From Hyphomicrobiales bacterium (GTDB lineage: Bacteria > Pseudomonadota > Alphaproteobacteria > Parvibaculales > Parvibaculaceae), in assembly GCA_016124805.1 (NCBI GenBank), contig WGND01000012.1, positions 1 to 64,000 on the forward strand: DNA of 64,000 bases, written 5' to 3'. How positions within the stretch are numbered: position 1 is the stretch's first letter; the number at the start of each line of letters is the position of its first letter. Made by a program: the position numbers and the translations under genes. Positions 22,500 to 33,269 of the stretch are shown one piece after another. The notes beneath the pieces were generated by a model. It saw nothing but the letters and a program-made list of their open reading frames with translations, searched no databases and was not told the origin of the DNA.

Positions 22500-22877
22500 A
22501 TGAGCGAAATTCGATATACAGACCAGCATGAATGGGTGCGCGTGGAAGGCGATATCGCCACCATCGGCATCACCGACTATGCGCAGGAACAGCTGGGCGA
22601 TGTTGTCTATGTCGAGCTGCCCGAAGTCGGCACGCAGATTGCGGCAGGCGATGAGGCCGCTGTTGTCGAAAGCGTCAAGGCGGCAAGCGAAGTGTATGCC
22701 CCCGTCAGCGGCGAGGTGATCGAGGTCAATGAGGATCTCGACGGATCGCCCGCCGGTGTCAATGAAGACGCCATGGGCAGCGGCTGGTTCATCAAGATGA
22801 AAATCGAAGACATGGATGAACTCGACAAGCTCATGGATGAAGACAGCTACAAATCCTTCGTCGAAGGGCTCGACTGA
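22500..22877 (+). CDS. gcvH: glycine cleavage system H protein
   Basis: [39 protein letters not shown]...[17 protein letters not shown] lipoyl-lysine motif. Confidence 0.98.
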   Translation: MSEIRYTDQHEWVRVEGDIATIGITDYAQEQLGDVVYVELPEVGTQIAAGDEAAVVESVKAASEVYAPVSGEVIEVNEDLDGSPAGVNEDAMGSGWFIKMKIEDMDELDKLMDEDSYKSFVEGLD

Positions 22878-22926
22878 ACCGGGCCTGCCGACACGTCACA
22901 AGCATTCACTCAACGAGGCATTTTAT

Positions 22927-24291
22927 ATGCGTTATCTCCCACTGACAGAGGCAGATCGCACCGACATGCTCCAGGTCATCGGGGCCGGTCTTGCCGGTGT
23001 CAAATCCGTCGACGATCTGTTCCGCGATGTGCCAACCCATGCCCGCCTTGACGGGCCGGTCGATCTGCCGAGCCGCATGGGGGAACTGGAAGTGGAGCGT
23101 GCGCTCTCGCGCATGGCCGCCAAAAATGTCTCGGCAGGGTCAGTGCCCTTCTTTGTCGGGGCAGGCGCCTATCGCCATCATGTGCCTTCCGCTGTGGATC
23201 ATCTGATCCAGCGTTCGGAATTTCTCACCTCTTACACGCCCTATCAGCCCGAAGTGACGCAAGGCACACTGCAATATCTCTTCGAGTTCCAGTCGCAGGT
23301 CGCCATGCTCACCGGCATGGATGTCGCCAATGCCTCCATGTATGACGGCTCCACCGGTTGCGGCGAGGCCGTGCTCATGGCCCATCGCATCACCAAGCGG
23401 CGCAAGGCGATCCTGTCGGGCACGCTCCATCCGCAATATCGCGCGGTGGTGGAAAACCTCTCCGACTTTGCCGGCGACATTGTCGAGGCCCTGCCGCCCG
23501 CTCTGCCGGACCGGACCGAAGACATCATTTCCCGCATCACCGATGACACAAGCTGCGTGGTCGTACAGACGCCGGGCATCTTTGGCGGGTTGCATGATCT
23601 CAGCGCCATTGCGGACGCCGCCCACGCCAAGGGCGCGCTTCTCATTGCCGTTGTCACCGAAGTCGTCTCGCTCGGCCTTGTCACGCCCCCCGGCGAAATG
23701 GGTGCCGACATCGTCGTCGGCGAAGGCCAGTCCATCGGCAACGGGCTTAATTTCGGCGGGCCTTATGTCGGCCTCTTCGCCACGCGCCAGAAATATGTCC
23801 GCCAGATGCCGGGCCGCCTGTGCGGCCTGACGAAGGATGCCGAGGGCAAGCGCGGCTTCGTGCTGACGCTCTCGACGCGCGAGCAGCATATCCGCCGTGA
23901 GAAGGCGACATCCAACATCTGCACCAATTCCGGTCTCTGTTCGCTCGCCTTCACCATCCATCTTTCGCTTCTGGGCGAGGAAGGTTTCACCCGGCTGGCC
24001 CGCATCAATCACGCCAATGCCGTGGACCTGGCGACCCGTCTGGGCGCGGTGCCCGGCGTTGAAGTGCTGAACGAGGCCTTCTTCAATGAATTCACGCTCC
24101 GCCTGCCGCGTCCGGCAGCCGACATCGTGGATGCGCTCGCCGACAGGCATGTGCTGGGCGGTGTGCCCGCCTCGCGTCTCATGCCGGGCGTTGCCGGGGT
24201 TGAAAATCTGCTTCTCGTCGCCTCGACCGAAATCAATACCGATGAAGATCGCGCCGCCTTTGCAGCCGCGCTCAAGGAGGTGCTCGCATGA
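22927..24291 (+). CDS. gcvPA: glycine dehydrogenase (decarboxylating) subunit 1
   Basis: [21 protein letters not shown]...[39 protein letters not shown]. Confidence 0.96.
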   Translation: MRYLPLTEADRTDMLQVIGAGLAGVKSVDDLFRDVPTHARLDGPVDLPSRMGELEVERALSRMAAKNVSAGSVPFFVGAGAYRHHVPSAVDHLIQRSEFLTSYTPYQPEVTQGTLQYLFEFQSQVAMLTGMDVANASMYDGSTGCGEAVLMAHRITKRRKAILSGTLHPQYRAVVENLSDFAGDIVEALPPALPDRTEDIISRITDDTSCVVVQTPGIFGGLHDLSAIADAAHAKGALLIAVVTEVVSLGLVTPPGEMGADIVVGEGQSIGNGLNFGGPYVGLFATRQKYVRQMPGRLCGLTKDAEGKRGFVLTLSTREQHIRREKATSNICTNSGLCSLAFTIHLSLLGEEGFTRLARINHANAVDLATRLGAVPGVEVLNEAFFNEFTLRLPRPAADIVDALADRHVLGGVPASRLMPGVAGVENLLLVASTEINTDEDRAAFAAALKEVLA

Positions 24292-25865
24292 CTGCCATGA
24301 ACAATCAGGGTCGCCCCACAGGCACTGGCATGTCCTCAAATCGTGAAACGCCCACCTTCACCGGCAACCGCGCCCTGCAGCTGGAAGAGCCGCTGATCTT
24401 CGAACGCGACAATCCCGGTGCCTGCGGCGTGGACTTCGATGAGCCGAAGGCTTTCACGCCCCGGCTCGGCAAGCTCGCGCGCAAGGGCAGCATTGGTCTG
24501 CCCGGTCTCTCCGAGCCTGAAGTCATCCGCCATTATGTGCGTCTGTCTTCGAAAAACTTTTCCATTGATGCCGGGCTTTATCCGCTTGGTTCCTGCACCA
24601 TGAAGCATAATCCGCGCCTCAACGAGAAGATGGCGCGCCTGCCGGGCTTTGGTGATGTGCATCCCCTTCAGCCGGTCAAGACCGTGCAAGGTGCGCTTGA
24701 ACTCATGGATACGCTCAGCCATTGGCTCAAAGTGCTGACCGGCATGCCCGCCGTGGCGCTTTCGCCCAAGGCAGGCGCCCATGGCGAGCTTTGCGGCATG
24801 ATGGCCATTCAGGCCGCGCTGAAAGCACGTGGCGAAGACGCCACCCGCAAGCGCGTGCTGGTGCCTGAGTCAGCCCATGGCACAAACCCCGCCACGGCAG
24901 CCCTCATCGGCTACAAGGTCGATGCCATTCCGGCAACAGAAGATGGCCGCGTTGATCTTGCCGCCTTCAAGGCAAAGCTCGGGCCCGATGTTGCCGCCAT
25001 CATGCTCACCAATCCCAACACATGCGGCCTCTTCGAGCGCGATATCATCGAAATTGCCGATGCTGTGCATGAGGCAGGCGCCTTCTTCTATTGCGATGGC
25101 GCCAATTTCAACGCCATTGTCGGGCGTGTGCGCCCCGGCGATCTCGGCGTTGATGCCATGCATATCAATCTGCACAAGACCTTCTCCACGCCCCATGGCG
25201 GCGGTGGCCCCGGTGCCGGGCCGGTGGTGCTTTCCGAGGCGCTCGCGCCCTTCGCGCCGCTCCCCTATGTCACTCATGGCAAGGATGGTTTTGATCTTGT
25301 GGAGTCTGAAGCCGCCGCGGCCGCCGATGGCCAGCAGCCTTTCGGCCGCATGACGGCCTTCCACGGCCAGATGGGCATGTTTGTCCGCGCGCTTGCCTAT
25401 ATGATGAGTCATGGCTCCGATGGCCTGCGCCGCGTCGCCGAGGATGCCGTCCTCAATGCCAATTACATTCTGGCCTCGCTCAAGGACGATCTTTCTGCGC
25501 CCTTCGAAGGCCCTTGCATGCATGAGGCGCTATTCGATGACCGCTTCCTGAAAGGCACCGGCGTTGAAACGCTCGACTTCGCCAAGGCCATGATCGATGA
25601 GGGCTATCACCCCATGACCATGTATTTCCCGCTGGTCGTGCATGGCGCCCTGTTGATCGAGCCGACGGAAACCGAATCCAAGATGACGCTCGATCTCTTC
25701 ATCGCCACGCTGAAGGATCTCGCCCGCGCGACTAAATCCAACGACAAGGACCGTTTCCTCGGGGCGCCGCATTTTGCCCCCCGCCATCGACTGGACGAAA
25801 CAGCCGCCGCCCGTTCGCCCGTCCTGCGCTGGGGTGTCGACGTGCCGCGTCAGGCCGCCGATTAA
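24288..25865 (+). CDS. gcvPB: glycine dehydrogenase (decarboxylating) subunit 2
   Basis: [16 protein letters not shown]...[28 protein letters not shown]-lysine motif. Confidence 0.97.
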   Translation: MTAMNNQGRPTGTGMSSNRETPTFTGNRALQLEEPLIFERDNPGACGVDFDEPKAFTPRLGKLARKGSIGLPGLSEPEVIRHYVRLSSKNFSIDAGLYPLGSCTMKHNPRLNEKMARLPGFGDVHPLQPVKTVQGALELMDTLSHWLKVLTGMPAVALSPKAGAHGELCGMMAIQAALKARGEDATRKRVLVPESAHGTNPATAALIGYKVDAIPATEDGRVDLAAFKAKLGPDVAAIMLTNPNTCGLFERDIIEIADAVHEAGAFFYCDGANFNAIVGRVRPGDLGVDAMHINLHKTFSTPHGGGGPGAGPVVLSEALAPFAPLPYVTHGKDGFDLVESEAAAAADGQQPFGRMTAFHGQMGMFVRALAYMMSHGSDGLRRVAEDAVLNANYILASLKDDLSAPFEGPCMHEALFDDRFLKGTGVETLDFAKAMIDEGYHPMTMYFPLVVHGALLIEPTETESKMTLDLFIATLKDLARATKSNDKDRFLGAPHFAPRHRLDETAAARSPVLRWGVDVPRQAAD

Positions 25866-25901
25866 AAAAGTCCGTCATTGCCGGGCTATCGCAAAAACAG
25901 A

Positions 25902-25945
25902 CCTCACCCTGAGGAGGCGCATCAGCGCCGTCTCGAAGGGTGAGG
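25902..25945. repeat. palindromic intergenic repeat unit
   Basis: CCTCACCCT gagga GGCGC atca GCGCC gtctcga AGGGTGAGG, between convergent gcvPB and dienelactone hydrolase gene. Confidence 0.7.
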
Positions 25946-25960
25946 CATCCCGTCTTCGGT

Positions 25961-26743
25961 TTACACGCTCAGCAGCCGTTCCTGAAAAAAGCTGATGACG
26001 CGGTTGGCGGCGGCCTTGGTGGGTTCGCCCTCGCGGTCGATCAGGTCCTCGGTCAGCACCGAATGGGGATTGGGGGCAAGTGAATCCGGATTGGCATCCT
26101 TGTCCTCCAGCTCAATGCCTTCAAAGCCATCGCCCAGTTCGCGGCGCAGCGTGTCGAAGCGATCACCCGGCGACATCTTATCGCCCTTGAAGCGCAGGCC
26201 GAGCACCTTGTCGCCCTTGGCGCAGCGGGCTTTCACGCAGGCCAATTCTTCCGGGCTCACATGCAGCGCCGCCTTGCGCGCCTTGCCGATGGGGAAGGGG
26301 AGCGAGGGCTGCGCCAGCACCGGCGCCATCAGGATCGGGTCCATCATCATCGACAGCGCGAAATTGCCTGAAAAACACATGCCGACCGCGCCCACGCCCT
26401 TGCCGCCGGCTTCCTCATGGGCGTGGCGGGCAAGGGCCCGCAGCCAGTCCGTCACCGGGCTTGATCTGTGGCTTGCCAACACGTGGAATTCGCGGCTGAT
26501 GCAGATTTTGCTCATCGAGGAGAGCACATAGGGAATGCTCGGGTCGCGACCGGCCTCGCCCACCAGAAGTGGCATATAGACCCGGAACCCGGCAGCAGCC
26601 ACCCAGTCGGCAAAGCGCGTCACCTTGGGTGTGATGCCCGGTATCTCATGCATCACGATGACGGCGGGGCCGCGCCCGCGCACATAGACGGGCCTGGTTT
26701 CGCCCGCATGGGTGAATTCGGTCGGCGTATAATTGGAAAGCAT
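25961..26743 (-). CDS. dienelactone hydrolase family protein
   Basis: MLSNYTPTEFTHAGETRPVYVRGRGPAVIVMHEIPGITPKV...GKGVGAVGMCFSGNFALSMM. Confidence 0.92.
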   Translation of the reverse strand: MLSNYTPTEFTHAGETRPVYVRGRGPAVIVMHEIPGITPKVTRFADWVAAAGFRVYMPLLVGEAGRDPSIPYVLSSMSKICISREFHVLASHRSSPVTDWLRALARHAHEEAGGKGVGAVGMCFSGNFALSMMMDPILMAPVLAQPSLPFPIGKARKAALHVSPEELACVKARCAKGDKVLGLRFKGDKMSPGDRFDTLRRELGDGFEGIELEDKDANPDSLAPNPHSVLTEDLIDREGEPTKAAANRVISFFQERLLSV

Positions 26744-26800
26744 GCTGGTTCCTCCCCGCGATGTCATCCAAGGCTAGCCAATGGTGGCAGGGGGCGCCAC

Positions 26801-26830
26801 AAACAAAAACCCCGCCGGTGAGGGCGGGGT
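26801..26830 (-). terminator. intrinsic terminator after the atp F0 genes (minus strand)
   Basis: On the minus strand ACCCCGCC-loop-GGCGGGGT stem followed by TTTTTGTTTG. Confidence 0.85.
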
Positions 26831-26857
26831 CATGTGAGGGCGACAGATGCCGGGAAA

Positions 26858-27343
26858 TCAGTGCAGCTTGGAGCCCAGATCGCCGATCGCGCTTTCAATC
26901 AGCTTGGCATCGCGCGAGGCATCAACCTTCTCGGCAATCAGCAGGCGGGCAGCAGCCACGGCCACATCGGCGGCAGCGGCCTGAACATCCTGCACAGCCT
27001 GTGCTTCGGCCTGGGCAATCTTGTCATTGGCCATTTTCGTGCGGCGTTCGACCATCAGCTTCAGGGCATCACGTGTTTCCACCGCCAGGCTTTCGGCTTC
27101 AGCCTTGGCCTGCACCAGAATGTCTTCGGCTTCCTTCATCGCTTCGCGCTGCTTGCGCTGATAGGAGGCGAGCAGCTGCTGGGCTTCCTCGCGCAGGCGG
27201 CGGGCTTCTTCCAGCTCATCGGCAATGGCCTGGCGGCGCTTGTCCAGCGAGCCCGTCACCATGGCCGGCACCTTCATATAGAGGGCGATGGCGATGAAGA
27301 TGAGAAGGCCCGACAGGACCCAGAATTCACCAGTGGCTAACAT
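26858..27343 (-). CDS. atpF: ATP synthase F0 subunit b
   Basis: Single N-terminal TM helix and long charged helix ADELEEARRLREEAQQLLASYQRKQREAMKEAEDIL; adjacent to b', c and a. Confidence 0.94.
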   Translation of the reverse strand: MLATGEFWVLSGLLIFIAIALYMKVPAMVTGSLDKRRQAIADELEEARRLREEAQQLLASYQRKQREAMKEAEDILVQAKAEAESLAVETRDALKLMVERRTKMANDKIAQAEAQAVQDVQAAAADVAVAAARLLIAEKVDASRDAKLIESAIGDLGSKLH

Positions 27344-27906
27344 CAGGCGTCTCCCCGTCTGAGCGAGGCGGCAACGGCTTTTTCGACCGCGGCCTTGTCG
27401 CTGTCTTCGCCCAGCAGGCTGGACATGATGGCGCTGGTCACTTCGGTCGCGACACCGGCGACATTGGCAAGCGCGGCGGTCTTGCTCGCCTGGATTTCGG
27501 CTTCAGCGGCTGTCGCCTTGTCGGACAGTTCGCTTTCAATTTCATGGCGCTGACGATCCGTCTCGGCGGTCAGTTCGTCGCGTGTCTTCTGGGCAATCTC
27601 ATGGGCCTTGGCGCGGGCATCAGCAAGGGCTGCTTCATACGCGGCAATGGCTTCATCCGTCTTGGCCTTGGACTGGGCGGCCTGATCAAGATCATCGGCA
27701 ATCCGGTCGCGGCGTTCTTCCAGAACGGTCGCAATACGTGGCAGGGCCACACGCGAGAGCAGCATGTAGAGAAGGCCGAATGTGATCGCGAGCCAGATCA
27801 GCTGCGATGCAAATGTCTCGGCATTGAACGGCGGAAACCCCGTTTCATGCCCGGCTTCAGGGACGTGGACTTCTTGAAAGACGTCCGTATGCGCCTCGTT
27901 GGCCAT
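27343..27906 (-). CDS. ATP synthase F0 subunit b'
   Basis: TFGLLYMLLSRVALPRIATVLEERRDRIADDLDQAAQSKAKTDEAIAAYEAALADARAKAHEIA. Confidence 0.94.
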   Translation of the reverse strand: MANEAHTDVFQEVHVPEAGHETGFPPFNAETFASQLIWLAITFGLLYMLLSRVALPRIATVLEERRDRIADDLDQAAQSKAKTDEAIAAYEAALADARAKAHEIAQKTRDELTAETDRQRHEIESELSDKATAAEAEIQASKTAALANVAGVATEVTSAIMSSLLGEDSDKAAVEKAVAASLRRGDA

Positions 27907-28009
27907 GTCAGCCTCCAGTTAGTGCCTCAGGGGACACCGCAAGACGATCGATAAATCGGATACCGGCCAGGCGCGAGGCCCAGCCGGTCTCCACAAACTC
28001 GGGTTTCGC

Positions 28010-28234
28010 TTACGCGAAGAGCAGGATCAGAGCGACGAGCAGCGAGAAGATGCCCAGAGCTTCTGTCACGGCGAAGCCGAAAATCAAACGGCCGAACTGG
28101 CCATCGGCTGCCGACGGATTGCGCAGCGCGCCCGCCAGATAGTTGCCGAAAATTGTGCCGAGGCCGATGCCTGCGCCGCCCATGCCGAGGCAAGCGATAC
28201 CAGCGCCAATATATTTCGCTGCTTCTGCTTCCAT
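28010..28234 (-). CDS. atpE: ATP synthase F0 subunit c
   Basis: 74 aa proteolipid [40 protein letters not shown]...[18 protein letters not shown]. Confidence 0.97.
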   Translation of the reverse strand: MEAEAAKYIGAGIACLGMGGAGIGLGTIFGNYLAGALRNPSAADGQFGRLIFGFAVTEALGIFSLLVALILLFA

Positions 28235-28338
28235 AACCAGTGCTCCTTAAGCTTCTTTGTAATGTTCAAGCGACCTGCCTCGTGCAGATCCGGACTTGTT
28301 CGTTGATGAGGTCGTACCGCGCCTTGGTCCTGGAAAGA

Positions 28339-29121
28339 TCAATGCGAGGGGTGCAATGCATCGTGAAGATACATGCAGGTGAGAATGGCGAAGACATAGG
28401 CCTGCAATGCCGCCACCAGCAGTTCAAGTGCCGTCAGGCCGACGATCATGGCCAGCGGCAGAACAGCCCCGGCAATGCCGATGCCGCCCATGGCGCCAAT
28501 CGAGATCACGAAGCCGGCGAAAACCTTCAGCGTGATGTGACCGGCAAGCATGTTGGCGAACAAACGAACCGAATGGCTGATTGGACGCGAAACATAGGAA
28601 ATCACTTCAATCATCACGACCAGTGGCAGCAGCAGCATGGGCACGCCGCTCGGCACGAAAAGGCCGAGGAATTTGGGGCCGTGCAGGACAAAGCCGATAA
28701 TGGTGACGCCAAGGAACACGGTCGCGGCCAGCGCGAAGGTCACGATGATATGGCTCGTCACGGTGAAGGCGTAAGGGAAGAGGCCGATCAGGTTCGCAAA
28801 CAGGATGAACATGAAGAGCGAGAAGATGAAGGGAAAGAAGCGCTGGGCATCATGGCCTGCACTGTCGCGGACCATGTCGGCAATGAACTGGTAAACCATC
28901 TCCACGGCGGACTGCATCCGACCGGGCACCATGGCGCGTGAGCGCACGGCGAAGAAGGAGAAGGCAAACACGGCAACTGCCGTCACCACCATCCAGAGGC
29001 TGGAATTTGTGAAAGAGGCGTCGATCCCGCCAATGTGGATAGGGATGATCGGGTGCACGATAAACTGGTGCAATGGATCGACGGGAAAACCCCCGCCTGC
29101 CTGTTCAGCGCCTGATGCCAC
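28339..29121 (-). CDS. atpB: ATP synthase F0 subunit a
   Basis: [35 protein letters not shown] contains the conserved Arg helix. Confidence 0.97.
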   Translation of the reverse strand: MASGAEQAGGGFPVDPLHQFIVHPIIPIHIGGIDASFTNSSLWMVVTAVAVFAFSFFAVRSRAMVPGRMQSAVEMVYQFIADMVRDSAGHDAQRFFPFIFSLFMFILFANLIGLFPYAFTVTSHIIVTFALAATVFLGVTIIGFVLHGPKFLGLFVPSGVPMLLLPLVVMIEVISYVSRPISHSVRLFANMLAGHITLKVFAGFVISIGAMGGIGIAGAVLPLAMIVGLTALELLVAALQAYVFAILTCMYLHDALHPSH

Positions 29122-29195
29122 GACTGTGCCTCTGCCTTGCTACTTCTGCTTGGGGCTTGCGCCCCCTGAAATCTTTCCGCCGCGCCATCAAAGGG

Positions 29196-29534
29196 CTATT
29201 GGCCCATTTTATTTGTCGCCCGCAGCACATTCTTTACACCGGCCACAAACCCCAATCCCGTGAAGATCACGAGAAAAAGAGGGCCCGTGCCCGCCAGCCA
29301 GTCAATCGACCAGCCGATCCCCGCACCGACCAGAATGGCCGCCACGAATTCGGAGGACATGCGCATCGCCACGGCCATATCCGAGGCATCACCCGTCTCT
29401 CCAGGCCCTTCGGCCTCACCCGTCTTCACCGCCCTTGTCCGCTTGGCATCGGCGATGCGGCGGCCAAGATCGCTCAGTCGGTTCTTTTCTGCCTCTGGAA
29501 GACCCTTTTCAGGGCCGGAGCCGGATGACGTCAT
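29196..29534 (-). CDS. AtpI/AtpZ-like F0F1 assembly protein
   Basis: EFVAAILVGAGIGWSIDWLAGTGPLFLVIFTGLGFVAGVKNVLR two-TM protein upstream of atpB. Confidence 0.9.
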   Translation of the reverse strand: MTSSGSGPEKGLPEAEKNRLSDLGRRIADAKRTRAVKTGEAEGPGETGDASDMAVAMRMSSEFVAAILVGAGIGWSIDWLAGTGPLFLVIFTGLGFVAGVKNVLRATNKMGQ

Positions 29535-29669
29535 GATCCGATAAACTCCTGTGCCAGTGCACGAAAACAGCCCTGTGAGGAAGTTAATTTCCACCCCAAG
29601 CCGCGCGCACCCTACTTGCGGTGCGTTTGGCTGTCAAGAACAGCAATGAAGCTTGTAAGCAACTGATAT

Positions 29670-29691
29670 AAAAGGATTTTTCAATCCTTTT
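29670..29691. terminator. perfect A/T-flanked hairpin between smc and atpI
   Basis: AAAAGGATT-TTTC-AATCCTTTT: 9-bp perfect stem with 4-nt loop. Confidence 0.5.
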
Positions 29692-29749
29692 CGCGGCTGC
29701 GGCATTAGGTCCCGAAGTGAGTCTTGCTTATGTGACCTCCAAGGGCCCG

Positions 29750-32700
29750 TTAAGAGGCCTCGCGAAGCCCCTCCGCCGCGTCCAGATCGACCGAAACCAG
29801 CGTCGAAACACCGCGTTCCTGCATCGTCACGCCAAACAGGCGGCTCATCCGCGCCATGGTCAGCGCGTGATGGGTGATGATGAGGAAGCGCGTATCGGTT
29901 TCGCGCGTCATTTCGGTCATCAAGTCGCAGAAACGCTCGACATTGGCATCGTCCAGCGGCGCGTCGACCTCGTCCAGCACGCAGATCGGCGACGGATTGG
30001 TCAGGAACACGGCAAAAATCAGCGACATGGCGGTCAGGGCCTGTTCGCCACCCGACAGCAGCGACATCACCTGCAGGCGCTTGCCCGGCGGGCGGGCATA
30101 GATTTCGAGACCGGCTTCCAGCGGATCATCCGATTCGGTGAGCTTGAGATGGGCCTCGCCGCCGCCAAAGAGATGGCTGAACAGCCGCCCGAAATTCGCA
30201 TTCACCTTCTCGAAGGCTTCCAGCATGCGCTCGCGGCCTTCGCGGTTGAGGCTGCCAATGCCCTGACGCAGCTTGGCAATGGCGCTCACCAGATCTTCGC
30301 GCTCGCTGGTCATGGTTTCGAGCTGCTCGGTCAGTTCGCGTGATTCCTCCTCGGCGCGCAGATTGACGCCGCCCAGGCTCTCGCGTTCGCGCTTCAGCTT
30401 TTCGAGCTTGGCATCAATCTGGTCATGCTCGGGCAGGGCCGCGCCTTCTTCCAGATTGGCCAGCGCCAGAGCCGCTTCGGGTTCCACTTCCAGCACTTCG
30501 CGAATGCGTGCTTCGGATTCGGCGCGGCGCTCGCGACAGCCGGTCACCAGGCCATCAATGCGGGCGCGGTCTTCGCGTGATTCCGCAAGCTGGCTCTGTA
30601 CGAGTTTCAGATGCTTGCTGCATTCGCCCAGCAGGCTTTCAGCCTGTGCCAGCGCGTCGGCTGCTTCGCTGCGACCGGTTGTTGCCTGCGTGATGTGGTC
30701 GAGCAGGGCATGGCGCTTTTCTTCGATCTGGGCGGGCACACCGCGCAGTGTTTCCAGTTCGGCACTGGCTTCCACACGACGTGTCTCCAGCGTTTCGATC
30801 TGGCGTTCGGCATTCGTCGCCCGCAGATCCCAGGCCGCGCGTTCTTCCGTGATGGTGTTGAGGCGACGCGCACGGGCATCAGCTTCGCGACGCAGGCTTT
30901 CATGCTGGGCACGGGCCTCGGAAAGTTCCAGACGCAAGGCACCGACAATTTCGCGCATATCATGCGCCTGCACGCGCAAATCTTCATCGGGCTGCAGGGC
31001 CGAAATCGCGATCTCGGCTTCTTCGAGCGCGCGGGCAGCTTCCGTCAGATCACCTGTCAGGCGTTCATGGGCTTCATTCAGCGCATTGAGGCGCGAGAGC
31101 TGCGCGGAGACAGCACGTTCGGCGGCGGCCAGCGCATCACGAATGCGGTTATGCTCGCCCTGTGCTTCGCGCTGGGCGCGGCGCATCTCCTGCTCGCTGC
31201 TGCCAGCTGCTTCGGCGCGCACACGGGCAGCCTCAAATTCATTGCGGGCCGTGGCCACACGCTCGCGCGCGCCGACCAGTTCATTCTCGATATCGGTGAG
31301 TCTGTTGCGCTGTTCCAGACGACGGGCAGCGGCTGTCTGCGCGTCGGCAGCTTCCGTATAGCCATCCCAGCGCCACAGGGCGCCTTCGCGCGTGACAAGA
31401 CGCTGGCCGGGCTTCAGCAGGGCCTGCAGCCGTTTGCCTTCCGTGTCGGAGACAACAATGCCGATCTGCGACAGGCGACGACCAAGAGCCTCGGGGCCTT
31501 TGACGAAATAGGCAAGCGGCGTGGCGCCTTCCGGCAGCTCGGGCACGGGATCGAAATCAGGCAGGCGGTCCCAATGGACCGGCGCGGCGACATCGCCGGG
31601 CACCGAAAGATCATCGCCAAGCGCGGCGCCCAGCGCTGTCTCATAGCCATGTTCCACATCCACCGCGTCAATCATCGGCGGCCAGAGATCGCTCTCATCC
31701 ATGGCGAGCATTTCAGTCAGCGCCTTGGCCTGTCCGGCCAGATCACCTGCGGCGCGTTCGGCCTGCTGCATGGGTTCACGCAGACGGCGTTCTTCTTCCT
31801 GCGCGGCGCGGCGGGCTTCTTCGGCATTCACGGCAGCCGTTTCAGCATCGCGCATGCGCTGCGCGGCGGTGTCGAGTTCGGCAGACTGAAGCACAATGGC
31901 TTCCTGCTTGGCTTCGGCATCGGCAAGCGATTCACGTTCGCGATCAATGTCGCCGATCTGCTGCTTGAGTTTTTCAACGCGGCCACGGCCCGTGTCGATC
32001 TGGCGCTGCAGGCTCTGGCGTTCGGCCGTGAGACGCGCAATTTCCTGATTGAGCTGATCGAGTTCGCGCTCGCGCGTTTCAAGGGAGCTTTTGGCTTCCG
32101 CCACGCGGGCTTCGGCAGCGCTTTGCGTTTCGGCCTGGCCTTCCTGCGCGGAAACGAGGTCCGCCGTTTCAGCATCAAGTCGTGTGATCGCGCCGCGCGT
32201 GTCATCAATCAGATGGCGCTCGCGCGCAAGATCATTGCCGATCTGTTCCAGACGGGCCGAGAGGCGCTCGGCCTGGTCCTTGGCGCGGGCTTCTTCTGCA
32301 TCCAGATTGTCGCGTTCAATATTGAGGCGATGCAGGCGGGCAGCCGCTTCGGCTTCCTTCTCGCGCAGCGGCGGCAGATGTTCGGCTGCTTCGGCTTCCG
32401 CCGTAATGGCGAGTGCGGCCTCGCGTGTGAGATCGGCCACGCGCTGGTCGGTTTCGCTCAGGCGCGTCTCTTCCTGTGCCAGCTGTTCCACCGCATGGGT
32501 CCAGCGCAGATGCAGCAGGATCGCTTCGGTCTCGCGGATCTGGCCCGAGAGATTGCGATAGCGCACGGCCTGACGGGCCTGGCGCTTGAGGCTCGCAAGC
32601 TGGGATTCAACCTGCGCCACCACGTCATCAAGACGGGTGAGGTTTGTTTCCGCGGCCTTCAAGCGAAGCTCGGCCTCGTGGCGACGCGTATAGAGACCCG

Positions 32701-33223
32701 TAATGCCGGCGGCTTCTTCCAAGATGCGCCGACGATTGATCGGCTTGGAGGAAATCAGCTGCGAAATCTGGCCCTGACGGACAAGCGCGGGCGAATGCGC
32801 ACCTGTCGAGGCATCGGCAAAAAGAAGCTGCACATCGCGCGCCCGAACTTCGCGCCCGTTGATGCGATAGGTCGAGCCTTCGTCGCGTTCAATCTTGCGC
32901 GAAATCTCGATCACATCATGCTCATTATAGGCCGATGGCGCCGTGCGATCCGCATTGTCGATATAGAGAACCACCTCGGCGTGATTGCGCGCAGGCCGCC
33001 CCGATGTGCCCGCGAAGATCACGTCTTCCATGCCCGAGCCGCGCATGTTCTTGAAGGAATTCTCGCCCATCACCCAGCGCATGGCTTCCAGCAGGTTCGA
33101 CTTGCCGCAACCATTGGGGCCGACAATACCGGTCAGGCCGGGCTCAATGATGAGATCGGTCGGATCGACAAAGGACTTGAAGCCGGAAAGGCGGAGGCGG
33201 TTGAACTTCACTTTGGGTCTCAA
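29750..33223 (-). CDS. smc: chromosome segregation protein SMC
   Basis: 1157 aa; LRLSGFKSFVDPTDLIIEPGLTGIVGPNGCGKSNLLEAMRWVMGE Walker A, coiled coils, LLSGGEQALTAMSLIFAVF signature, CVLDEVDAPLDDANV. Confidence 0.98.
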   Translation of the reverse strand: MRPKVKFNRLRLSGFKSFVDPTDLIIEPGLTGIVGPNGCGKSNLLEAMRWVMGENSFKNMRGSGMEDVIFAGTSGRPARNHAEVVLYIDNADRTAPSAYNEHDVIEISRKIERDEGSTYRINGREVRARDVQLLFADASTGAHSPALVRQGQISQLISSKPINRRRILEEAAGITGLYTRRHEAELRLKAAETNLTRLDDVVAQVESQLASLKRQARQAVRYRNLSGQIRETEAILLHLRWTHAVEQLAQEETRLSETDQRVADLTREAALAITAEAEAAEHLPPLREKEAEAAARLHRLNIERDNLDAEEARAKDQAERLSARLEQIGNDLARERHLIDDTRGAITRLDAETADLVSAQEGQAETQSAAEARVAEAKSSLETRERELDQLNQEIARLTAERQSLQRQIDTGRGRVEKLKQQIGDIDRERESLADAEAKQEAIVLQSAELDTAAQRMRDAETAAVNAEEARRAAQEEERRLREPMQQAERAAGDLAGQAKALTEMLAMDESDLWPPMIDAVDVEHGYETALGAALGDDLSVPGDVAAPVHWDRLPDFDPVPELPEGATPLAYFVKGPEALGRRLSQIGIVVSDTEGKRLQALLKPGQRLVTREGALWRWDGYTEAADAQTAAARRLEQRNRLTDIENELVGARERVATARNEFEAARVRAEAAGSSEQEMRRAQREAQGEHNRIRDALAAAERAVSAQLSRLNALNEAHERLTGDLTEAARALEEAEIAISALQPDEDLRVQAHDMREIVGALRLELSEARAQHESLRREADARARRLNTITEERAAWDLRATNAERQIETLETRRVEASAELETLRGVPAQIEEKRHALLDHITQATTGRSEAADALAQAESLLGECSKHLKLVQSQLAESREDRARIDGLVTGCRERRAESEARIREVLEVEPEAALALANLEEGAALPEHDQIDAKLEKLKRERESLGGVNLRAEEESRELTEQLETMTSEREDLVSAIAKLRQGIGSLNREGRERMLEAFEKVNANFGRLFSHLFGGGEAHLKLTESDDPLEAGLEIYARPPGKRLQVMSLLSGGEQALTAMSLIFAVFLTNPSPICVLDEVDAPLDDANVERFCDLMTEMTRETDTRFLIITHHALTMARMSRLFGVTMQERGVSTLVSVDLDAAEGLREAS

Positions 33224-33269
33224 TCGTTAGAGCGTGGGCCAATACAATACGTATCTTGTGGCGGAAGCC

